This document shows positions 10,445-19,734 of a stretch of DNA of 64,000 nt, piece by piece (position 1 is the first letter of the stretch; each line of letters begins with the position of its first letter). Below the pieces are notes generated by a model. The model was not told the origin of the DNA. It ran no database searches and worked only from the letters and a program-made list of their open reading frames with translations. The DNA is from Phymatolithon calcareum. Lineage: Eukaryota > Rhodophyta > Florideophyceae > Hapalidiales. The stretch is from NCBI GenBank assembly GCA_977006965.1, contig OZ345365.1, positions 1,612,001 through 1,676,000 of the forward strand, in the 5' to 3' direction. The position numbers and the translations under genes are program-made.

Positions 10445-11032
10445 TGTCAGTCTCTTGATGTCATTTGAAGGTGTTTTCTAGGTTATGGAAGTTGAGTTAG
10501 TAACCTTTAAATAAACATTTCTCCTGTTTGTTTCTTGGACTAATCACTCCAGTACAAGACGCACATGCTTCGATGTTGCCCATAACACTGTACCGCGCTA
10601 CCGAAAGATAGGAACGCGATTGCGCCTATAATATCGACCAATACAATGAAATTATTTGGGAACTTGTTCATGTTATTGACAGTTCTCAGTACAGTAAAAT
10701 CACAAAGAGACACTTTGTCTCATAGAATCATACATGCTGTCTGTTTGCACTGCTCTGGGTAATGTAAAAACTAGATCAGGAAAGAGTGGGATTTGCACTA
10801 CCCTTATGCCTATCACCACACGATAATAAAGCTTGACAATATTTGTTCGACGCGCAGAAGATGTGAAATATTTGAAAATCCTCGTAGATTGGTTTGCAGA
10901 AGCGAAGATTGTTTTTAATGGTAACTGTGATACTTTTCGGGAGCTGGTGTTTTCGGACTGGCGAAAATAGCGTGCTCTTGCAATCAAGTCGTCACTTGAA
11001 ATGTTTCCACCTATGACTGCTACTTCCCTCAT
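10445..11032 (-). repeat. Outer right arm of the 11-kb inverted repeat
   Basis: Inverted counterpart of 1-560. It includes the 3' flank of the secreted-protein pseudogene, with AATAAA at 10510-10515, and the minus ORF 10700-11032 discussed under the left arm. The match runs to about 11027, where the left copy leaves the window. Confidence 0.65.
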
Positions 11033-11784
11033 CGAGTGGACTGACCGATGTGGGAAAGATGCTAGTTATCATATGACGTCATAAACTGACTCTCGATGGA
11101 CAGACTCTCAAACGAAAACAGCACCTGGACTAAGAGAGCTCTTGACGAGCATCAGGCCATGTTCCCGGTTTATCGTCAGCCCACTCTCCCTGCAAAATTA
11201 TAAAAGATTGGATTCGATATCTGTTTAATTGAAGCTCCATCTGTCAATTATCATTGCACTTGAGAGAGTTTTCCTTGCGCTACAATCCTTCGCTTACGTT
11301 CTCGTTTAAGTAGTTGATTTCGGATATTTTTTTGGACAGTATCAACTGCCATTTCCAGCATCTCTTTATGAATATCTTAAAGTCGTTGTTTGGGCATTAA
11401 GTCTGAAATATCCTTGAGGGCTTCATCTAGTTCGGAATCTTCGTTTCTTGCTTGCTCTTGCCAGGTGTATGGAAAGCGGTGAAATAACCAGTGTGTGCAA
11501 AGAAGCCAAAATTATAAAGGCTTAAGTTCATAAAGTTAAATTCTTAGATCACAAAAACCCGTGTGACACTTGAACGTGGACTTAATTTTCCCCTCGAGGC
11601 CCCTCAGGGAACCACAGGTAGGTTGTAAACTACCGAACCTTAGAACACCCACGATACGAAATTCGTCCTCGGACAGAATCAAATCAAATTTTCCTGGCAC
11701 TCGAAAAGTTGCCGCAAGCGTCAGCAAATGCGTTGGTAACTAGATTTAAAATCTGTTTTTCTTACTCTTCTCACAAAAATTGTT
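11033..11784. other. Intergenic, repeat fragments only
   Basis: At 11205-11310 lies another copy of the GAAGCTCC...CAATTATCATTGCAC...CTTTCGTTGCGCTACAATCCTTCGC-type arm repeat end (also near 2780, 6020 and 49200). From 11585 to 11740 a diverged match to 63240-63420 is seen (CCCTCGAGG..., AAGTTGCC..AGCGTCAGCA.ATGCG). No gene is supported. Confidence 0.45.
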
Positions 11785-12080
11785 TCTAGGACTTTGAACA
11801 ATGATTTGAACTATGATAAAAACGTATTCCCAAACGAGAAAGCACTTGATGACCCTTTGCTCTTCAGCAATATCATCATCGAGAATATGCAGAATGAAGG
11901 AGACCTGTACTGAAAGAAGAGGCGACGACTCGAAAACTTTTAGCAACAGGTATCAAAAACAATCGATTACATGATAGGGTCTCAGAGAGAATACCAAACA
12001 AAGAGGAAGAGTCACTCTATGGTGCGTATCACTTGAGGAAGCCTTGCCGTATATTTGTATGACTGTGGGGCGTTTTATAG
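11785..12080 (+). pseudogene. Fragment of the dispersed coiled-coil family with its 3' module
   Basis: On the plus strand a frame reads EKALDDPLLFSN...NEGDLY, then TGA, then KKRRRLEN. It aligns with EKALDDLLLFSK...HEEDLY, stop, KKKRRLET at 33801-33992 (-) and more distantly with the intact ORF at 62215-62571 (-). Downstream at about 12024-12075 is the recurring 3' module (TGAGGAAGCCTTGCC...GACTGTGGGGCG). Only a C-terminal piece remains. Confidence 0.5.
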
Positions 12081-13162
12081 TACTGTCAATCCTCGATAAC
12101 TGGATCTTCATAGTGAGTTTATCCTTGGTTTTCAGAATACAATAGGCCTTCACGAATACAGTATCAGCTCAAATTTATCCAAATTATACGATTATTAGAA
12201 AATTCGATATATGGATATCGTCAATGCCTGAGCCACGGTGCATGCATGAGATTTGTAAACTTTTTAAGTCTGCTTTCACGGAGCATGTTCAAAACGTGGG
12301 CGCTTTGCCAAGCCGCGAACACGGTTGCTCAATTTCTAACATTGGTTTCAGGGCCGAGCACCAACATATCCGTCAACGAGGCGCATACGGCCGCCAAATT
12401 GCCTAGCATGGGGCATATGTAAGCCATATAGAATGCAAAGTACATATCTGGGAAAGAGCCCAAGCAGAGCTCTGGAGCAGATTTTCTGGATCACGATGTC
12501 AGCAATCTACTTTTTCACTGATTTCCCGCCCTTCAGAATCACACAAACGGCACGCAAAGTTCCCTCACATGTTCCGATTTCGGCGAGCTCCGTCACTTCG
12601 TTTTGACGTCGTTTCCACACAGCACAGCCATCCCCATTCCCTTTTTTCATTCTTTTCTTTGCTACAGCTTCTGTTTACGATATAATACAGCAATATTCAC
12701 TCACTTGCCACTTGTCAAAACCATAAGAAAATCGCGCATCATGGCTTACTGACCGGTATATCGAAAGGAAGAAACTTGCCTGATAGTTTAAAAACCAGTC
12801 ATCAATTTGGCCCGCATGTTACGGCATGCCCATCCCTCGCCAGAGCTTGCAGTTTTCGGGGCCTTGATGACGAGAACCACAACGCGAAACGATTTGAAAT
12901 GTAGGTTCTACTCCTGAGTCCAGCTTTTGCCCTCTTGGCACACAAAATCTGAACATATGACGCATTCTCTACAAAACTGCAAGTTGTCCGCTTCGTTCGC
13001 AACAATTAGCACCATCTACAAGCACTAACTGCCCCAAAACTCTTCCCCAAATTCAACGCTCCCGCAATGAACCACTGACAATCTAAAACGGTCACTCCAC
13101 GCTTCGACGCCCGTCTCGTCAACCGCCACATCCCGCTCACCCTCCTCGCCACAACATCCATA
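12081..13162. other. Intergenic, no gene seen
   Basis: A single block at 12083-12108 (ACTGTCAATCCTCGATAACTGG) resembles one end of the mariner-type MITE at 54503, without a detectable second end. Short ORFs have no support. The GC content rises sharply from about 13000 towards the WD40 gene. Confidence 0.4.
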
Positions 13163-14666
13163 ATGTCGCACCTCCCTGCATCGAAATCCCTCCGTGGTCC
13201 CTCCGAGCACGCCTTCTTCGTGGGACTTACCCTGGACGGCGCAAAGTGCGTGACAACCTCCCTAGACGGCAATGCCTACATTCACGCCGCGCCACAACAT
13301 CATCTACAGCGCTCACGCGGAGGGTCACAACGGCGCTGCGCACGGCGCCTCCCTCTCCGCGGACGGCACGCTGGTGGCCAGTACCGGGATGGACGGCGCT
13401 GTGCGACTATGGTGCGCGGCGACATGTCGCACGCTCTTCTCCATCTCCATCCCTAGCGCGAGCTATACCGCCGACGTCGCGAGGAAGCCCGACGGCACCA
13501 GAATAGTAGCATCATTCGTGACGGACACGTTCGGCTTGCCGCCCGTCGCAACGTTCATTTTGTACGACACGACCGGGCCAAAATTCGACGTCAACCCCGA
13601 ATGGAAGTCGAGAGCCCGGGACCTGTCATGCACGGAGCTGGCGGCTGCGCCGCGGTCGCACGCGCCGAAGGAAGTGGCCGCGTGGACGGCAGCCGCGGGC
13701 ATACACGCGTTCGTGTCCATAAATGAAGACGGCAGCGTCGTGGCAGCTGTCGAGGTCGATGGCGTCCGAGTCGTGGACGCGGATTCCTGCAAACCATTGG
13801 ACCATACCGGGCGACGCGCACGTCGCCCTCGACGCCGCCGCGGAGTGCGTTGCGATTGCAGACAGCGCCTCCCTGCGCGTGGGCACCATCGCGGGTGGGG
13901 AACTCGTTGCTTTATGCGGGTACAAGGCACCTCTGAACCCGTACGTGGCGCTGAGTGCGAACGGCGCGCGCGTCGTTGCGCGTGTAGAGGGGCACGCGTT
14001 CTGCGTGTGGGACGTCGCAAGTGGGGCGATTGAGGCCACGCTCGATGGAGCAAGGGATGAAGTGCGCGGCGTGGCGGTTTCCACCGACGGTGTGGTGATC
14101 GTCGGCTGCTCGTACGACGGCACCGCGCGCGTGTGGCGGCTTCCGCCGTGCACGCAGGAGAGGCCGCCGAGCGTCGGTGACTGGATGCCGGCCGCGCGGC
14201 GCCTGGCGCTGCGGCGCGCGTTCTGGGATGCCGTGGGGAACGCGGGGAGGGAGAGGGACCTGCACTGCCAGGCCGTGCAGAGGCTGCGGCAGGTCGGGGG
14301 AGGGGAGGATTGTGTAGTGGGGGAAGGGGTGAGCGGGGATAATGCGCTGGCGGCGATGGTGGAGGAGTTGGACGGGGAACGGAGGAACTGCGTGGATGCG
14401 GTGAGGTTCTTGCAGTGCGTCGTGTAGATGGAGGAAAGGGACAGTGAGAAGAAGAGAGCTGTGAGGAAGGAGGCAATGAAAGATGTTTTTCAGATGGCCG
14501 CGGGGGATATGGAGGGGTTTGTTACGGTGCCCGTTGCAGCCGTGATGATAGGGGAAACGATGGGGGAAAGTCAGGAGGTGCCACAGAGATCAATAGAACA
14601 GTTGAATGAGGGTAGTGATGTGGACTTTAAGGTGTTCCGCGCAGCGGCGGAGATTGCTTCGTGCTG
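13163..14666 (+). pseudogene. WD40-repeat protein, GC-rich, broken copy A
   Basis: Successive frames read WD40 blades: SADGTLVASTGMDGAVRLW, then SANGARVVA...HAFCVWDVASG, then STDGVVIVGCSYDGTARVWRL. A C-terminal helical tail has a weak EF-hand-like stretch (FQMAAGDMEGFVTV). The frame shifts near 13290 and again near 13795, where an 8-bp piece present in copy B (GGAAATGG) is missing. A TAG at 14425-14427 stands where copy B has CAG. The start is the first ATG, before SHLPASKSL. The partner at 22330-23652 has other breaks, so neither is intact. Base composition is far more GC-rich than the surroundings. It probably once formed a beta-propeller scaffold; its partner is unknown. Confidence 0.75.
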
Positions 14667-14701
14667 AGGATAGGGAGTCATAGAACTGCCTCGTGGGGTA
14701 C

Positions 14702-15032
14702 TTTAGACGCCCACTAAGCCCTGCAAAAGAACTGAGGGGAGACAGTCCTTAACCACAACACATGCTTCTTAAAAGCCCGATGCCTCTCCTCCTCAATGAG
14801 AGGCTGGAAGGGCTGACTTTTAGAGCCTTTTACAATACCTTAATTCTATCAAATATCTTATCCACGCAATCCAGTCTTGTGTCCTGATTGCGTCAGTAAA
14901 TGCCATGCAATTATGGGTTTCTGGGCTTACCATATCTAGCCATGATATTTGCTAAGTAATTATGGCTCTCTCCCGTTAAGTGTCGCCCTTGCTCCTTGCT
15001 TGCCGAACGCTTGGTATGTACCCACATCTACA
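14702..15032. mobile_element. 331-bp dispersed element with target duplication GTAC
   Basis: The insert starts TTTAGACGCCCACTAAGCCC and ends CCCACATCTACA, between GTAC at 14698-14701 and GTAC at 15033-15036. Copy B of the segmental duplication (about 23680, GGGGTACGCAG) is the empty site. A 335-bp inverted copy lies at 60325-60659 between GCGAG repeats. No ORF is present, and terminal repeats are weak. It could be a solo LTR or a MITE with a 4-5 bp target. Confidence 0.8.
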
Positions 15033-16330
15033 GTACGCAGTTTTGATTGCAAGTATTGTTCATCTTTGAAGCGAAAACAAAGCAGTCACAGAGGTAAAGA
15101 GAAGTGGATAATACTTCCTTCACGTAGATCGCACTTTTGACGATGTTTGTTTCGGTTCGATGAGTACACGTGGATCTCCAGGTGCTTCGACTCGAGACCG
15201 ACTTGAGCACATCAGTTGAGTCTTGGCTTATTCTTTGTAGACTGAGTAGCATAGAGTATGATAGATCGTTTAGCGAGCCTATACTTTCGGAGTTTGGTAT
15301 CGCCGAGTTTGAGGAGGATCATCATCATCATTACTACATCATTTCATTCTGTTTCGTCAAAGTAAACTCCTTTTTCATTCAACCATCCACCGCATCGGTG
15401 AAGAACCTACGTTCGCCTACAGCGGAAGGCGAGTTTCCGTACCTGGCGTCGCGAGTCAGGGGAGAACCAGTTCGCAGTCCGACGACTGACTGGAACTCTG
15501 CATGACGTTCACCGTTTTGCATTTGCAGGTCTCATCCGCTCCAAGTCACTATACTAAGCTACTATCCCTGTTCTAAGCTGCATTCTTCGTTCGAAACCAA
15601 GCCTGCCGTGTCTTGTACAAGATCAAGCTCTTCTTTCGGTTCACGCGTTAGCGCCCGTTCGTAAGCGGATCCGCACACCGACGACATCTTCGTCCGTATT
15701 CCGACAACGTGCATGCAGTCTCTGGCGCGCGCAGTTCACGCCAGCATTGGCTTGTGGACGCTGCCACCGGTCAGGAAGACTAGAAACTCGTACAGGCCAT
15801 ACAGCGTCTCCAAGCGCGCTTCCGGGCACACAGTCATACAGCTGCATTCTGATGGCCCCCAGAAAGTTTTGCTGGAGCGCCGATAATGTGCTCTGTATAA
15901 AACAGTCCACAGATGAACGGGCAGGCAGAGCGTGCTATTCGCATCCTGAAAGAGTACATCCAAACCCAGCTCGCCTCCGCGACAATACCACAGGGATATT
16001 GGCACTATGCTCTTGAGGATTGCATCGCCAACAGAAACGCATCTCCCAAGAACGGCAGAATAGAGTCACCGCATGAATCCCTCTTCGGAACGCGACCTAA
16101 CCGACCGCTTACGCTGCCATTCGGGTCAAAAGGCTATGTTCCAAAAAATCTAAAAGCATGCAGAGCTTTATCCTGCGCGGCATTGCCTGCCACTAGTTGA
16201 CTCCGATTTCCAAATCCACCATTATTGTGCTCTACACTAGAAAGCGCAAGGAAATGGATGCTCGTGCCGTTGACTTCGTTCCGACACGAGATTCTAGTCG
16301 CAGTCCGAAATCTGCAGTACACTCCGCTCA
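15033..16330 (+). pseudogene. Ty1/copia integrase fragment, copy A
   Basis: Pieces of a copia polyprotein follow in order. First comes a zinc-finger end (FDCKYCSSLKRKQSSH near 15045). After a ~570-bp insert come QLHSDG (second Asp region, near 15842) and NGQAERAIRILKEYI...HYALEDCIANRN...PHESLFGTRP (15913-16110), which aligns with NGQAERAIRTLKECI...DYALADCVAKRN...PHELIFGTK of the intact element at 27510. Stops and frame shifts separate the pieces. It is directly repeated at 23685-24410. Confidence 0.8.
15137..15708. mobile_element. ~570-bp insertion inside copia fragment A
   Basis: Copy B reads CTTCACGTACATGCAGTC without interruption. Here 570 bp separate CTTCACGTA from GTGCATGCAGTC, with a possible ACGTA/ACGTG duplication. 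The insert is AT-richer and has a CATCATCATCATTAC run. An ORF at 15170-15505 is not recognised. No clear terminal repeats were found. Confidence 0.5.
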
Positions 16331-16339
16331 GATCCCCTG

Positions 16340-16650
16340 AGCAGCGCACAGTTTTCAAAAGACGAACAAGCTGCAGGTATCAGGAAGCGCTTTGCGAATA
16401 AGCCCACCGACTCCCGCTTGTGATTTGTTGAACGAATTTTCCTTCCGGATCATTCGAATTTTGTTGCGAGCGTGCGACAGCAGCGAAATCGGTCTGTAGC
16501 TTTTCGGGGATCTTCGGTCTTCGTGTGGGCGTGAGGATAATCACCTGCCGATTCTTAGTCCAATGTCCATTTCAGTGTTATCAAGAAAAGGGATCTCGCT
16601 CATATTTGAGCCGCATAGCAGTAACAGTTCCCGTGCTTTTTATTTTCTAC
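16340..16650 (-). pseudogene. LINE reverse-transcriptase-like fragment, copy A
   Basis: On the minus strand a broken frame contains PKSYRPISLLS followed by FNKSQAG. The first fits the conserved RPISLL motif of non-LTR reverse transcriptases and the second the Q-A-G-F region downstream. No other RT motif is visible. It is repeated at 24420-24750 as part of the segmental duplication. Confidence 0.45.
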
Positions 16651-17429
16651 GAGCCGCCGAGGAGGCAGTGCCATCACGATCGTCATATCTGAACTATGCG
16701 TTGCGGATGGCACAACCATTTGCTATCAGGCAATGGAGCGGTATCAAAATGCAGCTGCACGATCATACATAATGTATGTCATCAGCTGATTCTGCGCAAT
16801 CACAGGCGGTCTCGTTCATTTCTGTTACAAAACTACTGTACTGCAGCAAATTTGGCTCTGGAAAGCGGGTTGTTGCAACAGCGAGCCGCGGAAGGAATCT
16901 CCCGTGGGTTAGAGTGTGCTGGATCATCCTCCGATGATCGGAGACTATAGTAGTTCGTTTTTCTGAGTGTCGGACACATTGCCTTGTGGGTTTCTTTCAA
17001 ACGTGATTTCCTTCGATTTGTCTTCGTGAACCAAGCTCGCAGTGTAACGCAAAGCAAGTATATGTTGCGTGCCAGTGCAAATCTATTGAATGCCTTCTAG
17101 CAAATGTCCTTTTGTCTGCATTGTATCTTGGCTGCAACCTCAAAAAATATAATTTGTTTCTTCTGCAACAATGACATGCCCTACTGTTGTGTTAGAAAGG
17201 TTGCGCTAGATTGAAGCAAGAGATCAGCAGCATTCCAAAAGTGCACGTGTAGCCTTTCGCAGCACGCAGTCCGATTCGATGCTTTGTTTGTTGTGGATAA
17301 AATAGAACGCGGCTCTCCCTGACCTTTATGCATTCTGGCCGTGCTTCAGGTGGAATCGTCAATGACGAGCGGCAGCCAGAGAAGAAGAGTGCTTCCAATC
17401 AGCTAGCAGGGTTAACGCCGTTTTGTAAT
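16651..17429. other. Intergenic, no gene seen
   Basis: Short ORFs on both strands have no recognisable motif and no partner elsewhere in the window. Homology to copy B ends near 16640. Confidence 0.4.
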
Positions 17430-17473
17430 ACTAGCAAGCAGTGCTTCAATTAATAGAAGTACTGCTTGCTAGT
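17430..17473. other. 18-bp-stem hairpin
   Basis: ACTAGCAAGCAGTGCTTC pairs with GAAGTACTGCTTGCTAGT with one G-T mismatch around an 8-nt AT loop. It stands alone about 500 bp before the membrane-protein gene. It could be a small foldback repeat or an RNA hairpin. Confidence 0.5.
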
Positions 17474-17833
17474 CCCATACGGGAATAAAGCATTCAATCA
17501 TTTTTCTCCGACACAGTTTGGAATTGTTGCACCGTCTTGCAGGCACATCACACAGTGTAATTTTTACGTCCTCTTTAGAATATCTATGCCTCTTCTCTGA
17601 TCAGAAAATGAGAAACAACTGCATATGCTACACCAGACACGAGATTTTATGCGATATCTTGTACCAGATCATATCAAGAGCGAGTGGTGACTTTGTGGAT
17701 CTGCAAGAAGGCTCTACAGTTCTATGATCCGGAGGCATCGTTTATAAATAATTAATAAAAATTATCGTTTGTAGTTAGTCGTTGATCCTACTTACTGCTA
17801 TTTAAACAATTTTCTTCATTTTCTTGACTGGCA

Positions 17834-17839
17834 TATATA
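17834..17839 (+). promoter_or_regulatory. TATA box of the 579-aa membrane protein gene
   Basis: TATATA in GGCATATATACGG lies 112-117 bp upstream of the ATG at 17951. No other core element is evident. Confidence 0.5.
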
Positions 17840-17950
17840 CGGTAGCAGTCGAACTCTCTCTGAGCCGAAGTCCTGCGGACACACCATTGCACAACTCACA
17901 CAACCACCAAACTCGTCAACGTCGTTTTCATTCCTGATAAAGAGCTCATA

Positions 17951-19690
17951 ATGATTTTGCCATTTACTACCAATCAATGGAATGCATTGCGATTCATCGC
18001 TGTGTCGATCGTGTGCGTCCCTGTACTCGAAAGGGCTCTTCACAGGCTGCATCAACTAAGAGCCGCGCACCGATTGCTGAACCTAAAGCCAGCTCGCATC
18101 CGGCCATCCAATCTTGGAAACTGGGGGCTTCATCAAGAAGTGGACGAGCTCAACTACCGCTCCAAGGTCTCAAGCATCCTGGTCGCAATTCTGTTCCTTG
18201 GATTTAGCCTATACACCGAGTATGCCAGTGGGTCTCTCCAAGTCGCTAGAACTCGCATCTGGCTAGCTCCTACATCCACGAATACCAACCTACAAGGAAA
18301 GCCCAAGCTGTATGACACCAATCTGGTAGGAGCGTGGCCTGATGCGGGATGCACGTCTAAAGCATCAAGATGGGCAATTCATAATTTGTCCGAACATATT
18401 GTCTTTCGTAAAGCTCAGGGGTCTCTTTCTCTTCCTCCGTCGGGCACTTTGCTCAAAGCAGCAAAGGGAATTGCGACTGTCCGTGATGTAACCACGAGAT
18501 TTATGAATGGAATTTATGACAATGGAACTCATCTACTTTTCCAAGCACAAAGCGTAGATTTCTATTCTTCGTTTTTTGCTGCTATGGACGACAAGAAAGT
18601 ATGCATTTCGCAGTCAAATCAAAGTCTAGCTTGCTACGCAAAAAGCGAAAACATCAGTGTGGTGGCGGTGATTGGTAATCTAATACACTTCCAACATGGC
18701 TTGTTCGGTATCCAAGCCGGGGGCACGAAAGTGCTACTATCAAATGACGCGTTTACAGTAGAAGAATTCGATGATGCGCGTACAGAGGCTTGGGCATCAG
18801 TGACACGCGCTCTTACAAGGACCGAGTTTTTGGAAATCAGACACCGTAACAACTATAACGGCTTCAATGTGAAATTCAAGTATGCTGCAAGTGCAACAGG
18901 GCATATATGCAAAGAAGAACCACAAATAGAGCCCAAATTATTGAGGATACCACGAAACCGAAGTCTCATCTTGCATGAAAAGCCCAGGTTAACGTCGATT
19001 CGTTTGAACACAACTGCAATGTGCATTGGATTTTTTCAGAAGGACCTGATCATGTTTCGGGAGACTCGAAATTCTAGTATGGTTTGCTACGACCAAACTT
19101 ACTTGAAGATCTGCGCGCGAAACCAATCAGACGGTATAATCCATTTGATGAGAACTGATCCGTATGCAAATCATTATAATATCATGTGGACAATATCATT
19201 CAGAGATCAAGGTACAAGATTGGCGGATCTGGCAAGAGCAGCGTTTGTGTCATATTTGATGTCATGGGTAGTGTACGGCGTGCACTCGCCCAGCCAGGAG
19301 GCAAAGAAAATTTTGGAGCATTTCGAAAAGGGTATGCCGAAGTCGACACAAGTTGGGGTGTCGCATTCTGTATACACCGAAGTAATCCGGGTGGAGGAAA
19401 GGGCAACCATGATCACATGGGTCTTACTAGTCTGGGTTTTGTTATTCTTCTTAGCGTTGAGCTATCTATTCTACATCACGATGGTGAAGACTCAGCTGTT
19501 TCCAGATGTGGATTTTCTGTACCGCCACGCGGTAATGCAGCGGTACACTAGGTTCAACTCTATCAAATCAATTCGCAATCCACCGACCGTAAGCATAACT
19601 AAGACAGGAGAGCTAGTTGAACTCAATATATCTTATGATGACATTGAGCTTGGCAATACAGCCACCAGGGAAGTGGTGATAGAACGATGA
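17951..19690 (+). CDS. Membrane protein of unknown function, 579 aa, single exon
   Basis: An uninterrupted frame starts at the first ATG after a TATA box. Hydrophobic segments lie at residues ~14-31, ~73-93 (VSSILVAILFLGFSLYTEYA) and ~487-508 (MITWVLLVWVLLFFLALSYL). The ~390-residue loop between the last two has several N-x-S/T sites (NLSEH, NGTH, NQSL, NTTA, NQSD) and scattered cysteines, as expected of a lumenal or extracellular domain. The C-terminal ~70 residues would then face the cytosol. I do not recognise the family. The last ~175 codons were copied in inverted orientation to 4915-5615. Transposon P1 sits 44 bp after the stop codon and supplies the nearest AATAAA (19791). Confidence 0.8.
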   Translation: MILPFTTNQWNALRFIAVSIVCVPVLERALHRLHQLRAAHRLLNLKPARIRPSNLGNWGLHQEVDELNYRSKVSSILVAILFLGFSLYTEYASGSLQVARTRIWLAPTSTNTNLQGKPKLYDTNLVGAWPDAGCTSKASRWAIHNLSEHIVFRKAQGSLSLPPSGTLLKAAKGIATVRDVTTRFMNGIYDNGTHLLFQAQSVDFYSSFFAAMDDKKVCISQSNQSLACYAKSENISVVAVIGNLIHFQHGLFGIQAGGTKVLLSNDAFTVEEFDDARTEAWASVTRALTRTEFLEIRHRNNYNGFNVKFKYAASATGHICKEEPQIEPKLLRIPRNRSLILHEKPRLTSIRLNTTAMCIGFFQKDLIMFRETRNSSMVCYDQTYLKICARNQSDGIIHLMRTDPYANHYNIMWTISFRDQGTRLADLARAAFVSYLMSWVVYGVHSPSQEAKKILEHFEKGMPKSTQVGVSHSVYTEVIRVEERATMITWVLLVWVLLFFLALSYLFYITMVKTQLFPDVDFLYRHAVMQRYTRFNSIKSIRNPPTVSITKTGELVELNISYDDIELGNTATREVVIER

Positions 19691-19734
19691 TAGAGATGCT
19701 GCTTATCGCATTTCAGTAAGATCGATCTACACTA

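Noticed and set aside
13463-14476. Long antisense ORF (337 aa, Arg/Pro/Ser-rich)
   Set aside because: It mirrors the GC-rich WD40 coding strand; such composition leaves the antisense frame open by chance, and it has no domain.
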